From assembly GCA_963791625.1 (NCBI GenBank), contig CAWBTA010000006.1, positions 868,001 to 932,000 of the forward strand: DNA of 64,000 nt. The letters run 5' to 3'. The DNA comes from JANMCE01 sp963791625 (lineage in GTDB: Bacteria > Actinomycetota > Acidimicrobiia > Acidimicrobiales > Ilumatobacteraceae). The notes below the pieces were generated by a model that saw only the letters and a list, made by a program, of their open reading frames with translations, made no database searches and had not been told where the DNA came from. The first letter of the stretch is position 1; the number at the start of each line of letters is the position of its first letter. Below, one piece after another: positions 47,857 through 56,835 of this stretch. Both the position numbers and the translations under genes were made by a program.

Positions 47857-48691
47857 GCCGTCCCAGGATCTTGATCTCGTCGGGCGGCAAAGACGCTTCC
47901 CATCCGTCTGGAACGCGGTCGGGAGCTACTTCGGAGAGCGGGCCCAGTACGAATCGTCGATCGTTGATGCGCGGGTGCGGAATAACGAGCCCCGGGCTGT
48001 CGAGCCGAACGTCATCGTGGAACAAGATGTCGACGTCGAGCGTGCGGGGGCCCCAATGCACCTTGCGCTCGCGACCGGCGGCGGCTTCAACCCGCTGGCA
48101 CCGACGCAACAGCGCGAACGGGTCGAGGGGCGTATCAACCACGATGACCATGTTGAGATACGCACCTTGATTTTCGGGTCCACCGACCGGCGCGGTCTCA
48201 TAGACCTGCGACTGTGCCACCACATGGCCAAGGTTCCGCACCGCGTGGCGCAAGTAGCCGAGTCGGTCACCAAGGTTGGAGCCGAGGGCCAGGATGGCGC
48301 GGTGATGACCGGCGTCGAACGCGATGGTGCCGAGTCGCGCCCGGCGGATGGTGACGCCGCTGGTGGCGACGTCACTGGGTATCGGCGGCCGCAACTTGCG
48401 GACCGAGATCTCCACTTCCTCTACTCGCGGTTGCGAAAGGATGGCTTCGGCGATGCGACCGGCGAACCGCTCGAGCAGCAGGTCATGCTGCTGTGCCGCG
48501 ACCTTTTCAACCAGTTCGCAGACCTCTCCGTAATTGACCGTGTCACCCAGTTCATCGTTCTGACAGGCGTCGGTGAGGTCGGTGTGGAGGGTGATGTCCA
48601 GTTCGAGTGGCTGAGGCGACTGCCGCTCGTGATCCAGAACCCCGATGATGGTTACCAGGCGTAAGCCGCGCAGTTCGATGCGGTCGATCAT
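47843..48691 (-). CDS. dihydroneopterin aldolase / HPPK fusion
   Basis: A 282-residue bifunctional folate enzyme. Residues 1-115 are FolB (IELRGLRLVTIIGVLDHER, DTVNYGEV, LLLERFAGRIA), cleaving dihydroneopterin. Residues about 127-282 are FolK (LALGSNLGDRLGYL, ETAPVGGPENQGAYLN, signature GPRTLDVDILFHD), adding pyrophosphate to hydroxymethyldihydropterin. ATG 48691 starts the FolB homology; an in-frame start 17 codons upstream is less likely. Confidence 0.92.
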   Translation of the reverse strand: MIDRIELRGLRLVTIIGVLDHERQSPQPLELDITLHTDLTDACQNDELGDTVNYGEVCELVEKVAAQQHDLLLERFAGRIAEAILSQPRVEEVEISVRKLRPPIPSDVATSGVTIRRARLGTIAFDAGHHRAILALGSNLGDRLGYLRHAVRNLGHVVAQSQVYETAPVGGPENQGAYLNMVIVVDTPLDPFALLRRCQRVEAAAGRERKVHWGPRTLDVDILFHDDVRLDSPGLVIPHPRINDRRFVLGPLSEVAPDRVPDGWEASLPPDEIKILGRLDVI

Positions 48692-48774
48692 GAGGTGCAG
48701 CCTTTCGAGCACGGGGAAGTGCACGTCAGAAGACGGGGCCATTCGGGCACGTCAGGTGGTGACCGTAGCGTTCT

Positions 48775-48965
48775 CGGTTGAACCGCGCACTGTCGGAAGA
48801 AATTCCTGAAAAGAGTGATCCGAACCGACACCGGAGGCGAATAAGAACCACAGACCCACGTTCAGAGGAAGCCATGCTCAATCAACTTGCCTGCCCCGAA
48901 ATGGGAAATTGTGTCTACAACATCGCTTTCGACCGCTGAACCGTCGGTTCGGCCCTTGGTAGCCT
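48775..48965. promoter_or_regulatory. GAACCG repeats and -10 element upstream of the sigma factor
   Basis: The 282-base gap 48692-48973 contains CGGTTGAACCG (48775-48785), another GAACCG near 48823 and the perfect palindrome GAACCG-T-CGGTTC (48938-48950). TAGCCT (48960-48965) ends eight bases before GTG 48974. Confidence 0.45.
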
Positions 48966-48973
48966 CCGGTGCA

Positions 48974-49543
48974 GTGACTGACGACATCGCCGTCTGGGAA
49001 CGAACCATGGTCGCTCGCGTGGCGGCCGGTGACAGTGATGCGCTGGCGGCCATCTACGACCAGTACGCCCCGCTGATTCACGGCATCGCTCGCCGATTGG
49101 TTGGCGACGAGGGCGCGTCCGATGTCTGCCAAGAGGTGTTCATAGCGCTCTGGCGCCAGCCGGATCGCTTTGACGGTCAGCGGGGTAGCCTGCGGACGTT
49201 CCTCGCCACCATTGCCCGACGTCGATCGGTGGACGCGCTACGGCAGTCCGGCCGACGAGAAGCACGCGAGGTCAAGGCGAGCAGAATGGTGCCCATGGTG
49301 GTGCCGAATTGTGATGAGGCGGCCTTGGCGGAAGTTGCGGCTGGGCGTATCCGGCGGGCCATGGCGTCACTGCCTGATGAACAGCGAAAGGCCATAGAAT
49401 TGGCGTACGTGCAGGGTCTGACCTTCCGACAAGTGGCCGAAGCAACCGGCACGCCGGAGGGTACTGCGAAGTCTCGACTACGACTGGGGTTGGCCCGGTT
49501 GGCTGCGGCGATGGAACCCGAAATGACGGTGGACTGGGCATGA
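48974..49543 (+). CDS. ECF-type RNA polymerase sigma factor
   Basis: A 189-residue sigma factor with region 2 (ALAAIYDQYAPLIHGIARRLVGDEGASDVCQEVFIALWR) and region 4 (LPDEQRKAIELAYVQGLTFRQVAEATGTPEGTAKSRL). It resembles the SigK/SigL group. GTG 48974 is preferred over an open frame from 48887 because of the TAGCCT element. It overlaps its partner gene by four bases, the usual arrangement with an anti-sigma factor. Confidence 0.88.
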   Translation: MTDDIAVWERTMVARVAAGDSDALAAIYDQYAPLIHGIARRLVGDEGASDVCQEVFIALWRQPDRFDGQRGSLRTFLATIARRRSVDALRQSGRREAREVKASRMVPMVVPNCDEAALAEVAAGRIRRAMASLPDEQRKAIELAYVQGLTFRQVAEATGTPEGTAKSRLRLGLARLAAAMEPEMTVDWA

Positions 49544-50445
49544 CGAATTCTCAACACACGGTGGCAGCAGAAGTGGCTGCTCTTCTCGCGCAGGCCGGCT
49601 CGTCCGCACCCCCAGCGCACGTACGGGCTCGCCTTCTCGACGCCGCGGGCCTGATCCCGTCGGTGGCTGAACGACTCGTCCCGTCCACACCGTCGGAGGT
49701 GTATGAGACGCAGGCCAAGGCCTTCCACGACCTGTGCCGCAGCCTCACCGACGAACAGTGGCGGCTCGTGGCCGCGCCGTATGACCACTGGTCGCTCCAG
49801 GAACTAGTGGCCCACGTTCTTGCCGGCGAGGTGTACACCGCGCAGGCACTTGGGCTACCCACCGACTGCGAACCACTCGACGGTAGCAATCACCTCGCGA
49901 CGGGCGCGGACATCGTCGCCGCGCACCAGGTGCTTGCGCCGAAAGAGACGTCGGTCGCATGCTGGAAGCGCGTCCAGGCGACGATCAAACATCTGCCCGA
50001 ACTCGTCATCGACGGTGACAATACCTTCGTCGAGTATCACGGTTGGCCCTTCCCGGTGAACGCTCTTCTCATCGCCCGTGGGTTCGAGTTCTGGACGCAT
50101 GCCGACGACATCCGTCGAGCGATTGGCGCCACCATCGTAGACCCGACACCGAATGACCTTCGCGCCATGTCAAGCACCTCGGTGCAGAGCCTCGACCTCG
50201 TGATCGCCATGGCCTTTCCCGAAGCGCCAACCGGCACGACGCGCATCGTGCTGACCGGTGCCGGTGGTGGCACGTTCGACATTGGCCCCGGTGGTGAACG
50301 GGTCACTACCGCGATTGTCGATGTGGCCGATTACTGCCGCATGGCGGCTCGTCGCCTCGAGGTGGACAACCTGGCCGCCGACATCACCGGGGACCCGGCT
50401 GTGGCCTTCGCCCTTTGGAGCGCCGCTCGGGTTTTTGCCATGTAG
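49540..50445 (+). CDS. maleylpyruvate isomerase/DinB-domain protein, candidate sigma partner
   Basis: A 301-residue soluble protein. The first 50 residues are Ala-rich with helix character like anti-sigma N-termini. Residues about 58-230 form a mycothiol-dependent maleylpyruvate isomerase N-terminal (DinB-like) domain (WSLQELVAHVLAGE, FWTHADDIRRAIG), followed by the C-terminal domain (MAARRLEVDNLAADITGD). Similar proteins are coupled to ECF sigma factors in actinobacteria. A thiol or zinc redox switch controlling the sigma factor is inferred from position only. Confidence 0.75.
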   Translation: MTNSQHTVAAEVAALLAQAGSSAPPAHVRARLLDAAGLIPSVAERLVPSTPSEVYETQAKAFHDLCRSLTDEQWRLVAAPYDHWSLQELVAHVLAGEVYTAQALGLPTDCEPLDGSNHLATGADIVAAHQVLAPKETSVACWKRVQATIKHLPELVIDGDNTFVEYHGWPFPVNALLIARGFEFWTHADDIRRAIGATIVDPTPNDLRAMSSTSVQSLDLVIAMAFPEAPTGTTRIVLTGAGGGTFDIGPGGERVTTAIVDVADYCRMAARRLEVDNLAADITGDPAVAFALWSAARVFAM

Positions 50446-50512
50446 TTGCAGTCGTCACGAAATCGACACATGTGACGGGAACCAAACGGCAAGAGCGGTC
50501 GTCAGAGGTTGC

Positions 50513-51562
50513 GTGACCCACACACGTTCCCTCAAGACCACCGCCGTCGCCGTCCTGCTCGTCGCCCTTGTCGGCTGCGGCTCCAGCTCAAAGGCAACCA
50601 CTTCGGCCGCAACCACCGCGGCATCAGGAGCGGCGACCACCGCCGCGGCGGCAACCACCGCGGCACCTGCCTCGGCGGGTCTCGCCAGCCAGCAGTCCGG
50701 CGACTTCAGCCAGTCGGCGGCGACCACCGTCGTTCCCAACCGGGCCGGAGCTCCGGTTCCAGCGGGGGTGGAACGGAAGATTGCCACGGTGTCCACCGTG
50801 GATATTCAGGTGAAAGAGGTCGGTGACGCCACGGTCAAGATCACCGCGTTCATCGAAGGCGTTGGCGGCTACGTGTCGGCCCAGCAAACCTCGCTGGGCG
50901 ACAACCCGACATCGACCATTTCGGCCAAGATCCCGCCGTCCCAGTTGAGCGGGCTGCTCAACTCGATCGGCGGTGTCGGCAAGGTCGTGGCTCGCGGTCA
51001 GCAGGCCGATGACGTGACGGCCCAGTATGTCGATCTTGAAGGGCGTATCGCGTCTCAGCGCATCAGTGTCGACCGTATGCGGGAGCTGTACGCCAAAGCT
51101 ACGACGGTCGAAGAGTTGGCCAAGGCGGAAGGCGAATTGGCACGACGCGAGAGTGAGTTGGAGTCGATGCTCGGCCAGAAGCGAGTGCTCGACGGTCGGG
51201 TCGATCTGGCCACACTCACCATCTCGATCCATCCCGAACCGGTCACCACCGCGACGACCGTTAGCGGCAAGAGCATCTCGAAAGTGAAGCCCGGCGACGC
51301 GTTCGGCAAGAGCATGCGGGCCATGGGCCGGTTCTTCGCTGCCCTGCTGGTCATCTTTGTGGTGCTCGCCCCTTGGCTGCTGGTTGCGGCCCTCGTACTG
51401 GCGCCACTTGTCTGGATCGTTCGGCGTCAGGCCCGAACACGGGCCGCCCGGATGGAGCGGATTCTGATCGAGGCCCGTCGCCCGCTCGGCGCTCCACAAC
51501 CCACCGCGCAGGCTGAGCCGGCACCCGTCGAAGAAGAAGAGTCGGTGTCGGTCGGAAGCTGA
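50513..51562 (+). CDS. DUF4349 lipoprotein
   Basis: A 349-residue exported protein. A lipobox (LVALVGCGSS) follows a short hydrophobic signal; then an Ala/Thr-rich linker (about 25-65). The DUF4349 domain covers about residues 85-245 (TVDIQVKEVGDATVKITAFIEG, GGYVSAQQTS, coiled-coil ELESMLGQKRVL), with a transmembrane helix (LLVIFVVLAPWLLVAALVLA) and an acidic tail. GTG 50513 has an AGAGG ribosome site. Function unknown; probably an envelope sensor or anchor. Confidence 0.82.
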   Translation: MTHTRSLKTTAVAVLLVALVGCGSSSKATTSAATTAASGAATTAAAATTAAPASAGLASQQSGDFSQSAATTVVPNRAGAPVPAGVERKIATVSTVDIQVKEVGDATVKITAFIEGVGGYVSAQQTSLGDNPTSTISAKIPPSQLSGLLNSIGGVGKVVARGQQADDVTAQYVDLEGRIASQRISVDRMRELYAKATTVEELAKAEGELARRESELESMLGQKRVLDGRVDLATLTISIHPEPVTTATTVSGKSISKVKPGDAFGKSMRAMGRFFAALLVIFVVLAPWLLVAALVLAPLVWIVRRQARTRAARMERILIEARRPLGAPQPTAQAEPAPVEEEESVSVGS

Positions 51563-51589
51563 TTCCCCGATCGGGTCGGGCCTGCGGCG

Positions 51590-51595
51590 TAACCT
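51590..51595 (+). promoter_or_regulatory. leaderless-type -10 element
   Basis: TAACCT ends six bases before GTG 51602 of the DUF3097 gene. Confidence 0.5.
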
Positions 51596-51601
51596 CGTCG
51601 G

Positions 51602-52405
51602 GTGGCATACGACGGCGACATTCTGAACGAACCGATCCATCGACGGCCGAACATCCCGGCCGTCGATGCTTCGATTGGCCTCATCGTCGAGGATCGGGCC
51701 TCGGGCTTCTGCGGCGACATCGTGAAGGTCTCGATCGAGGCCGTCACCCTGCGGGATCGACACGGGGCTCATCGCCACTTCCGTTTCAAGCCCGGCGGGT
51801 TTCTGCTCGAGGGCAAGCCGGTTACGCTCGTGCGAACGCAGGCGTCACCCGAGCGGGGTCCGACCATGACGGCGTCCGGCTCGATCGCCAGCGCGGATCG
51901 AAAGGCCAAGGTCGCCAAGGCCAGCCGCATCCTGGTGGAGGGCGTCCACGACGCTGAACTGGTGGAGCACGTCTGGGGTGACGATCTGCGCGACGTCGGT
52001 ATTGTGGTCGAGCGACTCGACGGCCTCGATCATGTGCGCGACGTGGTCGACGAGTTCCAGCCCGGCCCCACCCGTCGGCTCGGCATCCTGGTCGATCATC
52101 TGGTGTCCGGCAGTAAGGAAGCCCGGTTGGTCTCCACGCTGACCAGCCCATACGTGCTGGTGACCGGCACGCCCTTTATTGACGTGTGGGAGGCCGTGCA
52201 GCCCCGCGTGATCGGGCTGGAGACGTGGCCGACCATTCCGAAGGGGATGGACTGGAAGATCGAGATGTGCCGACGGCTGGGTGTCGGAGAGCCAGGCGCG
52301 TTCTGGAAGCATCTGCGAAATCGGGTCGCCTCCTACGCCGATCTTCGGCCAGAGTTGGTTGGTGCGGTCGAGGAGCTGATCGACTTCGTGACGATGGAGG
52401 AGTAG
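51602..52405 (+). CDS. DUF3097 family protein (Toprim-like)
   Basis: A 267-residue actinobacterial protein with an N-terminal beta domain and a Toprim-like segment (RILVEGVHDAELVEHVWGDDLRD) in which a glutamate and an aspartate resemble metal ligands. Family function is unknown; nucleic-acid processing has been suggested by the fold. It overlaps the following gene at TAGTG. Confidence 0.85.
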   Translation: MAYDGDILNEPIHRRPNIPAVDASIGLIVEDRASGFCGDIVKVSIEAVTLRDRHGAHRHFRFKPGGFLLEGKPVTLVRTQASPERGPTMTASGSIASADRKAKVAKASRILVEGVHDAELVEHVWGDDLRDVGIVVERLDGLDHVRDVVDEFQPGPTRRLGILVDHLVSGSKEARLVSTLTSPYVLVTGTPFIDVWEAVQPRVIGLETWPTIPKGMDWKIEMCRRLGVGEPGAFWKHLRNRVASYADLRPELVGAVEELIDFVTMEE

Positions 52406-52815
52406 TGGACGAGCAAGATCCGGTGACGCCGGGAGGGCTACGGCTGGCACCGGTTTGCCTGTCGTGGAAATTCTCCAAGTCCGGCGGCCCCGGAGGCCAG
52501 CACGTCAACACCACCGAGAGCCGGGTGGAACTCCGCTGTGACCTTCCCGCCGCAGGGTTGGAGGACGGGTTGTTTACCCGCATCGCGGCTGCCTTGGGCG
52601 AAGACATTCGCATCACCTGCTCATCGTCACGATCGCAGCTGAAGAATAGGGCGGAAGCCCTCGACCGACTCGCGACGCAACTCGATGTGGCGGCCAAGCC
52701 GGTGCGAGCCCGCCGTGCGACCCGCCCGTCGAAAGGCGCCAAAGAGCGCCGCCTTGAGGACAAGCGCCAATCCTCCGGCCGCAAAGCCGACCGCCGCTGG
52801 AAACCTGAGGATTAG
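52405..52815 (+). CDS. arfB: ArfB/YaeJ-type peptidyl-tRNA hydrolase
   Basis: A 136-residue release-factor-like protein that frees stalled ribosomes by hydrolysing peptidyl-tRNA. The GGQ motif sits in SGGPGGQHVNTTESRVELR, and the basic tail (KGAKERRLEDKRQSS) fits binding in the mRNA channel. GTG 52405 shares a base with the DUF3097 stop. Confidence 0.88.
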   Translation: MDEQDPVTPGGLRLAPVCLSWKFSKSGGPGGQHVNTTESRVELRCDLPAAGLEDGLFTRIAAALGEDIRITCSSSRSQLKNRAEALDRLATQLDVAAKPVRARRATRPSKGAKERRLEDKRQSSGRKADRRWKPED

Positions 52816-52881
52816 CGGGGGATTCACCCAAATTTTGGAATTTGTCTACAGTTTGCACTCGGTTTGGTCGATAACAGCGCT

Positions 52882-54351
52882 ATGGGATCGAATGCCGTCG
52901 CGCATGAGCCGACGCCAACACAACACGACCCATGGAAGCACTGGCACAACGGGCGGCTCTTTGCCCGCACCTATCTCGTCCGATCCGTCCTTCTCGTCAG
53001 CCTGGCTACGGCCAGTCTTGTGGTCCATGCCACGTGGGCGGCGGTCGGTGTCGTGGCCGTCGTTATTCCCTTCAACATTGTTGTGGCGCGATGGCATCGA
53101 CATCGAGGTGAGGCTCATCCGTGGCTTTGCTTTGACCTCGTGCTCGCGGCCGCTACCTCGTGCATCGCACCGCAGGTCTTGGTCGGTTCGGTGATATCGA
53201 TTTTGGCGAACTCGGGAGTCGGCACGCTTGCATCCGGTCGTCGCAGGGTTCAGAACTTCTCTGCGGTCGCGTGCACCATCGTCTTGCTCAACGGACTGCT
53301 TCGCCACGACATGGTGTTCGTCGCGTTTGCGGTGCCACTGTTTGTTTGCTCGTTAGCGATCAGTCGGGTTGTTGATTATGTCGACTCGAAACAGCTGGCG
53401 AACACCGCTCGATTCGAAGACCTGCTTGATGGGATTCATGCGGCCGTGATCGAAGTCGATGCCCGCACTGGCGTGGTGCTGTACCGCAACCAACATGCCG
53501 AGGATCTGCTCGGCATGAGTCCGACGGAATCCTGCGATCTGCTCAAGGTCGTTCACGAAGAAGATCGCGGGCGGGTCGAAGGCCAGATCCTCGACGCAAT
53601 AGCGGTGGGAGTGCCAACCGCGGTTGACCTGCGCGTCTCTCTTGGTTCCGAAGTGCGTTTCCTGGAAATGCGAGCCACGTTGTCCTACAAGGGAGAAAAG
53701 ACGCGCCTGCGTTTGGTGATGGTCGACGTATCTGCTCGCCGGAATATCGAACTCGAACTGGCGCACCGCGCCTCTCATGATGCACTCACCGATCTTCCGA
53801 ATCGGACATTCTTTCGAGACACGGTGAGCGCAGCGACCGATCACACCTCCGACCTGTCGGGCCCGCACGCGGTTCTCATGCTGGACCTCGACTCGTTCAA
53901 AGATATCAACGACGGTCTTGGCCATCATCACGGGGACCTTCTCCTCATCGAGGTGGCGAAACGCCTTCAACGAGCGATCCGGCCAAGCGACACCGTGGCG
54001 CGCTTGGGCGGAGACGAGTTTGCGGTATGGCTTGAAGGGTGTGATCAGCAAGGCGCCCTGGAGATCGCCCAAAGGATTCGCGCCACGGTCGCCGAACCCT
54101 ATGAAGCTGAGGGTGTCACGATCGTGTCCGACGTCAGCATCGGTGTCGCGTGCTTCCCGACTGATGGTCAGTCGGCCTCTGATCTCCTGCGTTTTTCGGA
54201 CGTGGCGATGTACCGAGCGAAGCGTTCGGGAACGGGCTGCGCCCTGTACCGCGATGAGACCGCCAGCGGCGTGCTGCTCCTATCCGACCTCGTGCCGGCG
54301 CTGAGTTCGCCGACCTTCACCGAGCCTTTCGAGCGCGGCGTTGGCGCATGA
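52882..54351 (+). CDS. membrane PAS-GGDEF diguanylate cyclase
   Basis: A 489-residue protein with a hydrophobic N-terminal region of several helices (about 25-165), a PAS domain (about 175-285) and a GGDEF domain ending the protein. The active site GGDEF is at residues 376-380 and an RPSD inhibitory site lies five residues before it, so it should make cyclic di-GMP with product inhibition. ATG 52882 is taken as start; TTG 52864 is in frame and closer to a TACAGT hexamer (52847-52852). Its end overlaps the convergent phosphoesterase by 35 bases. Confidence 0.88.
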   Translation: MGSNAVAHEPTPTQHDPWKHWHNGRLFARTYLVRSVLLVSLATASLVVHATWAAVGVVAVVIPFNIVVARWHRHRGEAHPWLCFDLVLAAATSCIAPQVLVGSVISILANSGVGTLASGRRRVQNFSAVACTIVLLNGLLRHDMVFVAFAVPLFVCSLAISRVVDYVDSKQLANTARFEDLLDGIHAAVIEVDARTGVVLYRNQHAEDLLGMSPTESCDLLKVVHEEDRGRVEGQILDAIAVGVPTAVDLRVSLGSEVRFLEMRATLSYKGEKTRLRLVMVDVSARRNIELELAHRASHDALTDLPNRTFFRDTVSAATDHTSDLSGPHAVLMLDLDSFKDINDGLGHHHGDLLLIEVAKRLQRAIRPSDTVARLGGDEFAVWLEGCDQQGALEIAQRIRATVAEPYEAEGVTIVSDVSIGVACFPTDGQSASDLLRFSDVAMYRAKRSGTGCALYRDETASGVLLLSDLVPALSSPTFTEPFERGVGA

Positions 54352-55414
54352 TGCGCACCATGAACCAGACCCGCACCAGCACGAAGATGGCCGCCACCGC
54401 TATCAGGATGTTCTTCCACACGGCTCGCTTGGCCGGAAGTGGTTCTGACGCAATCACGTCGGCCGCTTCGCCGCCGTAGATCTCCGGGCCGTAGGCGGTG
54501 GTGAGGGCATCACACGCGTGTCGCAGGCAGGGGAGGCCGAAGGTGTCCTCGATGGTGCGTAACAGCGAGTAGTGGTTATAGGGAACGGTCGTGTGGACAC
54601 CCGGAGTGATGCCGGTGCCAACCAGCCAGGTAGCTATACGCCCGCCTCGTGAGTTCTCGCAGCAGCCCCGCTGGTCGCCTCCTTCGGCCTCATCAAAGGT
54701 GAAGACGACGAGGCCATGACCGAGGATCTCGGGCCGCTTGAGCAGGGGGCCGACGTTGTCCTTGACCCAGCTGTCAGCGACGGACAATGAGCAGTCGTGA
54801 GCATCGTGGCAGGTGTCGGGCACGATGAAAGACAGGTTCGGCAGTGTCCCGGCCGTGGCGTCCGCGGCCAACTGACCGATCGGAACGTCGTGGGCCGCGC
54901 AACGAGCCTCATTGCGCACGATGCCGGCGAAGTAGAGGAACGGGTTGTGTCGGGTGGCGTACCCCTTGCGGTACTTCTCGACATGGCCTTCCTCACTGTG
55001 CAGACAGGGCGAATCCATCCCGTCGATGTAGCCCTTCCAGGTGAGGTTCTTGGCCTCCATCTGATCGACAACAGTCTCGTCCTGGCCTGGTTCGTACACG
55101 CAGGAGTAGACAAAGCAGTCGGCTCTGGTTTCGGCGGTGCTGGCATGCCCGCTAATCATGGCCAGATAGTTCGGCAGGCTGGCGTGATCGATGCCGAACA
55201 TCGCGTCGAGCTGCGCGCCCCGGGCGACCAAACTGTTGAGGAAGGGAGCCTCGGCCCTTTTCTTGTCGAGGATTTCCTCCGCCGTGGTGTTCTCCAGAAC
55301 CACCACGACAACATGATCGACCTTCGGGCGCTCGACCGCGGCGCCAACCGTCGCGGGTGTTGCGGTCGCGAGTGTTGCTGCGACGATCGCCACGCTGAGC
55401 AGAAGTCGTTTCAT
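54317..55414 (-). CDS. exported phosphoesterase-family protein
   Basis: A 365-residue protein of the phosphoesterase (acid phosphatase/phospholipase C) superfamily. It has a signal peptide (residues 1-25), VDHVVVVVLENTTAEEIL at the start of the mature domain, SLPNYLAMISG, SFIVPDTCHDAHDC, VFTFDEAEGGDQ and a C-terminal membrane helix with a basic tail, so it is probably anchored with the catalytic part outside. ATG 55414 overlaps the stop of the membrane protein gene upstream. Confidence 0.85.
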   Translation of the reverse strand: MKRLLLSVAIVAATLATATPATVGAAVERPKVDHVVVVVLENTTAEEILDKKRAEAPFLNSLVARGAQLDAMFGIDHASLPNYLAMISGHASTAETRADCFVYSCVYEPGQDETVVDQMEAKNLTWKGYIDGMDSPCLHSEEGHVEKYRKGYATRHNPFLYFAGIVRNEARCAAHDVPIGQLAADATAGTLPNLSFIVPDTCHDAHDCSLSVADSWVKDNVGPLLKRPEILGHGLVVFTFDEAEGGDQRGCCENSRGGRIATWLVGTGITPGVHTTVPYNHYSLLRTIEDTFGLPCLRHACDALTTAYGPEIYGGEAADVIASEPLPAKRAVWKNILIAVAAIFVLVRVWFMVRIMRQRRARKAR

Positions 55415-56442
55415 GGGCCGTGAGCTTTCTGACGACGCCACCATGCCGTTGCCAATGATCCGAAGAAGATGGGCGGCAGCCAGGTCACTGCTCGGCACAA
55501 CAGTACGGCGCCGACGGCCGACGGTTGATTGGCACCGAACGCAATGAGCGCGCCCGACAGCCCGATGTCGGTGACACCCAATCCGCCCGGTGTGATCGGA
55601 ATGGCGGAAAGCAACAACGTGCACGACCACGCCGCAAATCCCTCGGTGAACGTGATTTGCGTGCCTGGGATTCCGACGGCGCGGATGCAGCACATCAACG
55701 CGGCGAACGAGGTGAGAAAGCCAATGGTGGTCGTCAGGGTGAGCGCCGCCCACCGGCGGCGCAGCAGATCGAGTGAGTCAAGTCGGAAGCGGCCGATGGC
55801 ATCGGCCGAGCCGACCAGCGGCGGCTTGTGGAAGAGGCGACGCAGAGTGGTGCCAATGCGATCGGCACGATTGCCGAGCATGACCGCGGCGCGGTCGGAT
55901 CGAAGCACCAAAACGAACGTAACCGTCGCGATCAACAGGATTGGCAGGCCGATTTCGGCGGCCACCATGAGCGCAGCGTTTTTTCCGCCTCGGGCCGTCA
56001 GGAGCACCAGCGCCACAATCGGCATGCCGAGGTTGTAGAACTGGTTCCAGATACCGGTCACGATCATGGCGCGGCTGGCGGCCCGTCGTTCAAAACCCCA
56101 GTCGCGCATCATGCTGTACTGCATGGTCATGCCGACCGGGCCGCCCATCGGGGCGAGATTCGAGATAGCAGCCCCCGACATGGTGAGGCGCAACGATGCG
56201 AAGTAACTCAGCCCGGGAAGGGCCACCACCCAGTTTGGGGCGAAGGCACCGAGGTTCACGACCTCGGCCAGCACGATGACGAGGAGCCACTTGGTGGACA
56301 CCGAGCCGAGCTGCTGTCCGATGTCTCGGTAGTTGGCGAACTTCGGAATGACGACGGTGACGATAAGCACCAGGACGATGGCGGCCAACGTCAGTTTGAT
56401 CACCCGTTTGCGACTGCGGCGAGATGGGGTGGCAGTCGTCAT
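55411..56442 (-). CDS. lysylphosphatidylglycerol synthase-type (UPF0104) membrane protein
   Basis: A 343-residue integral membrane protein with about eight helices, resembling the flippase-like domain family PF03706 (VVNLGAFAPNW, ISNLAPMGGPVGMTMQY, SAIPITPGGLGVTDIGLSGAL). The family includes lipid flippases of MprF. Coupled to the phosphoesterase gene, so a lipid-related role for both is possible. Confidence 0.85.
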   Translation of the reverse strand: MTTATPSRRSRKRVIKLTLAAIVLVLIVTVVIPKFANYRDIGQQLGSVSTKWLLVIVLAEVVNLGAFAPNWVVALPGLSYFASLRLTMSGAAISNLAPMGGPVGMTMQYSMMRDWGFERRAASRAMIVTGIWNQFYNLGMPIVALVLLTARGGKNAALMVAAEIGLPILLIATVTFVLVLRSDRAAVMLGNRADRIGTTLRRLFHKPPLVGSADAIGRFRLDSLDLLRRRWAALTLTTTIGFLTSFAALMCCIRAVGIPGTQITFTEGFAAWSCTLLLSAIPITPGGLGVTDIGLSGALIAFGANQPSAVGAVLLCRAVTWLPPIFFGSLATAWWRRQKAHGP

Positions 56443-56475
56443 GGTGAAGGTAGCTTGGGGACGGTCGACCAGATG

Positions 56476-56790
56476 CTACCGGCGGTTCGCGCCCCACTTG
56501 CGCTTGCGCATAGTAGGCGGTTTGAGCGGCGGAAGCGGAGGAGCGAAGAGGCTGCGATCATCCAGGCTGAGCGCGATGCCATCGGCATCGGGGTTGATTG
56601 GCTCGGTGGCAGCATCCACCACGACGGCGATGGGCTCTTTGCGAGGAGCCTCGATCAGGCCCTGCATAGCCATCATGGCCCCCATCATCATCGCCCCGCC
56701 GGCGCCGCCCTTTTGTCGGGCCCGGCGCATCATGGCGACGCGTTCGGACACGTTTTCCACGTCGTCGTCGTGCGTCTCGATGTCGCTCAT
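56476..56790 (-). CDS. small hypothetical protein
   Basis: A 104-residue protein with an acidic N-terminus, a Met/Gly/Ala-rich middle (GGAGGAMMMGAMMAMQG) and a basic C-terminus (MRKRKWGANRR). ATG 56790 follows a TAGTCT hexamer by six bases. No family was recognised. Confidence 0.6.
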   Translation of the reverse strand: MSDIETHDDDVENVSERVAMMRRARQKGGAGGAMMMGAMMAMQGLIEAPRKEPIAVVVDAATEPINPDADGIALSLDDRSLFAPPLPPLKPPTMRKRKWGANRR

Positions 56791-56796
56791 GGAACC

Positions 56797-56802
56797 AGAC
56801 TA
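56797..56802 (-). promoter_or_regulatory. leaderless-type -10 element
   Basis: TAGTCT on the minus strand, six bases before ATG 56790. Confidence 0.45.
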
Positions 56803-56835
56803 GGGGGTCGAGGGCCGGAAACGTCGCCAGGTGGT

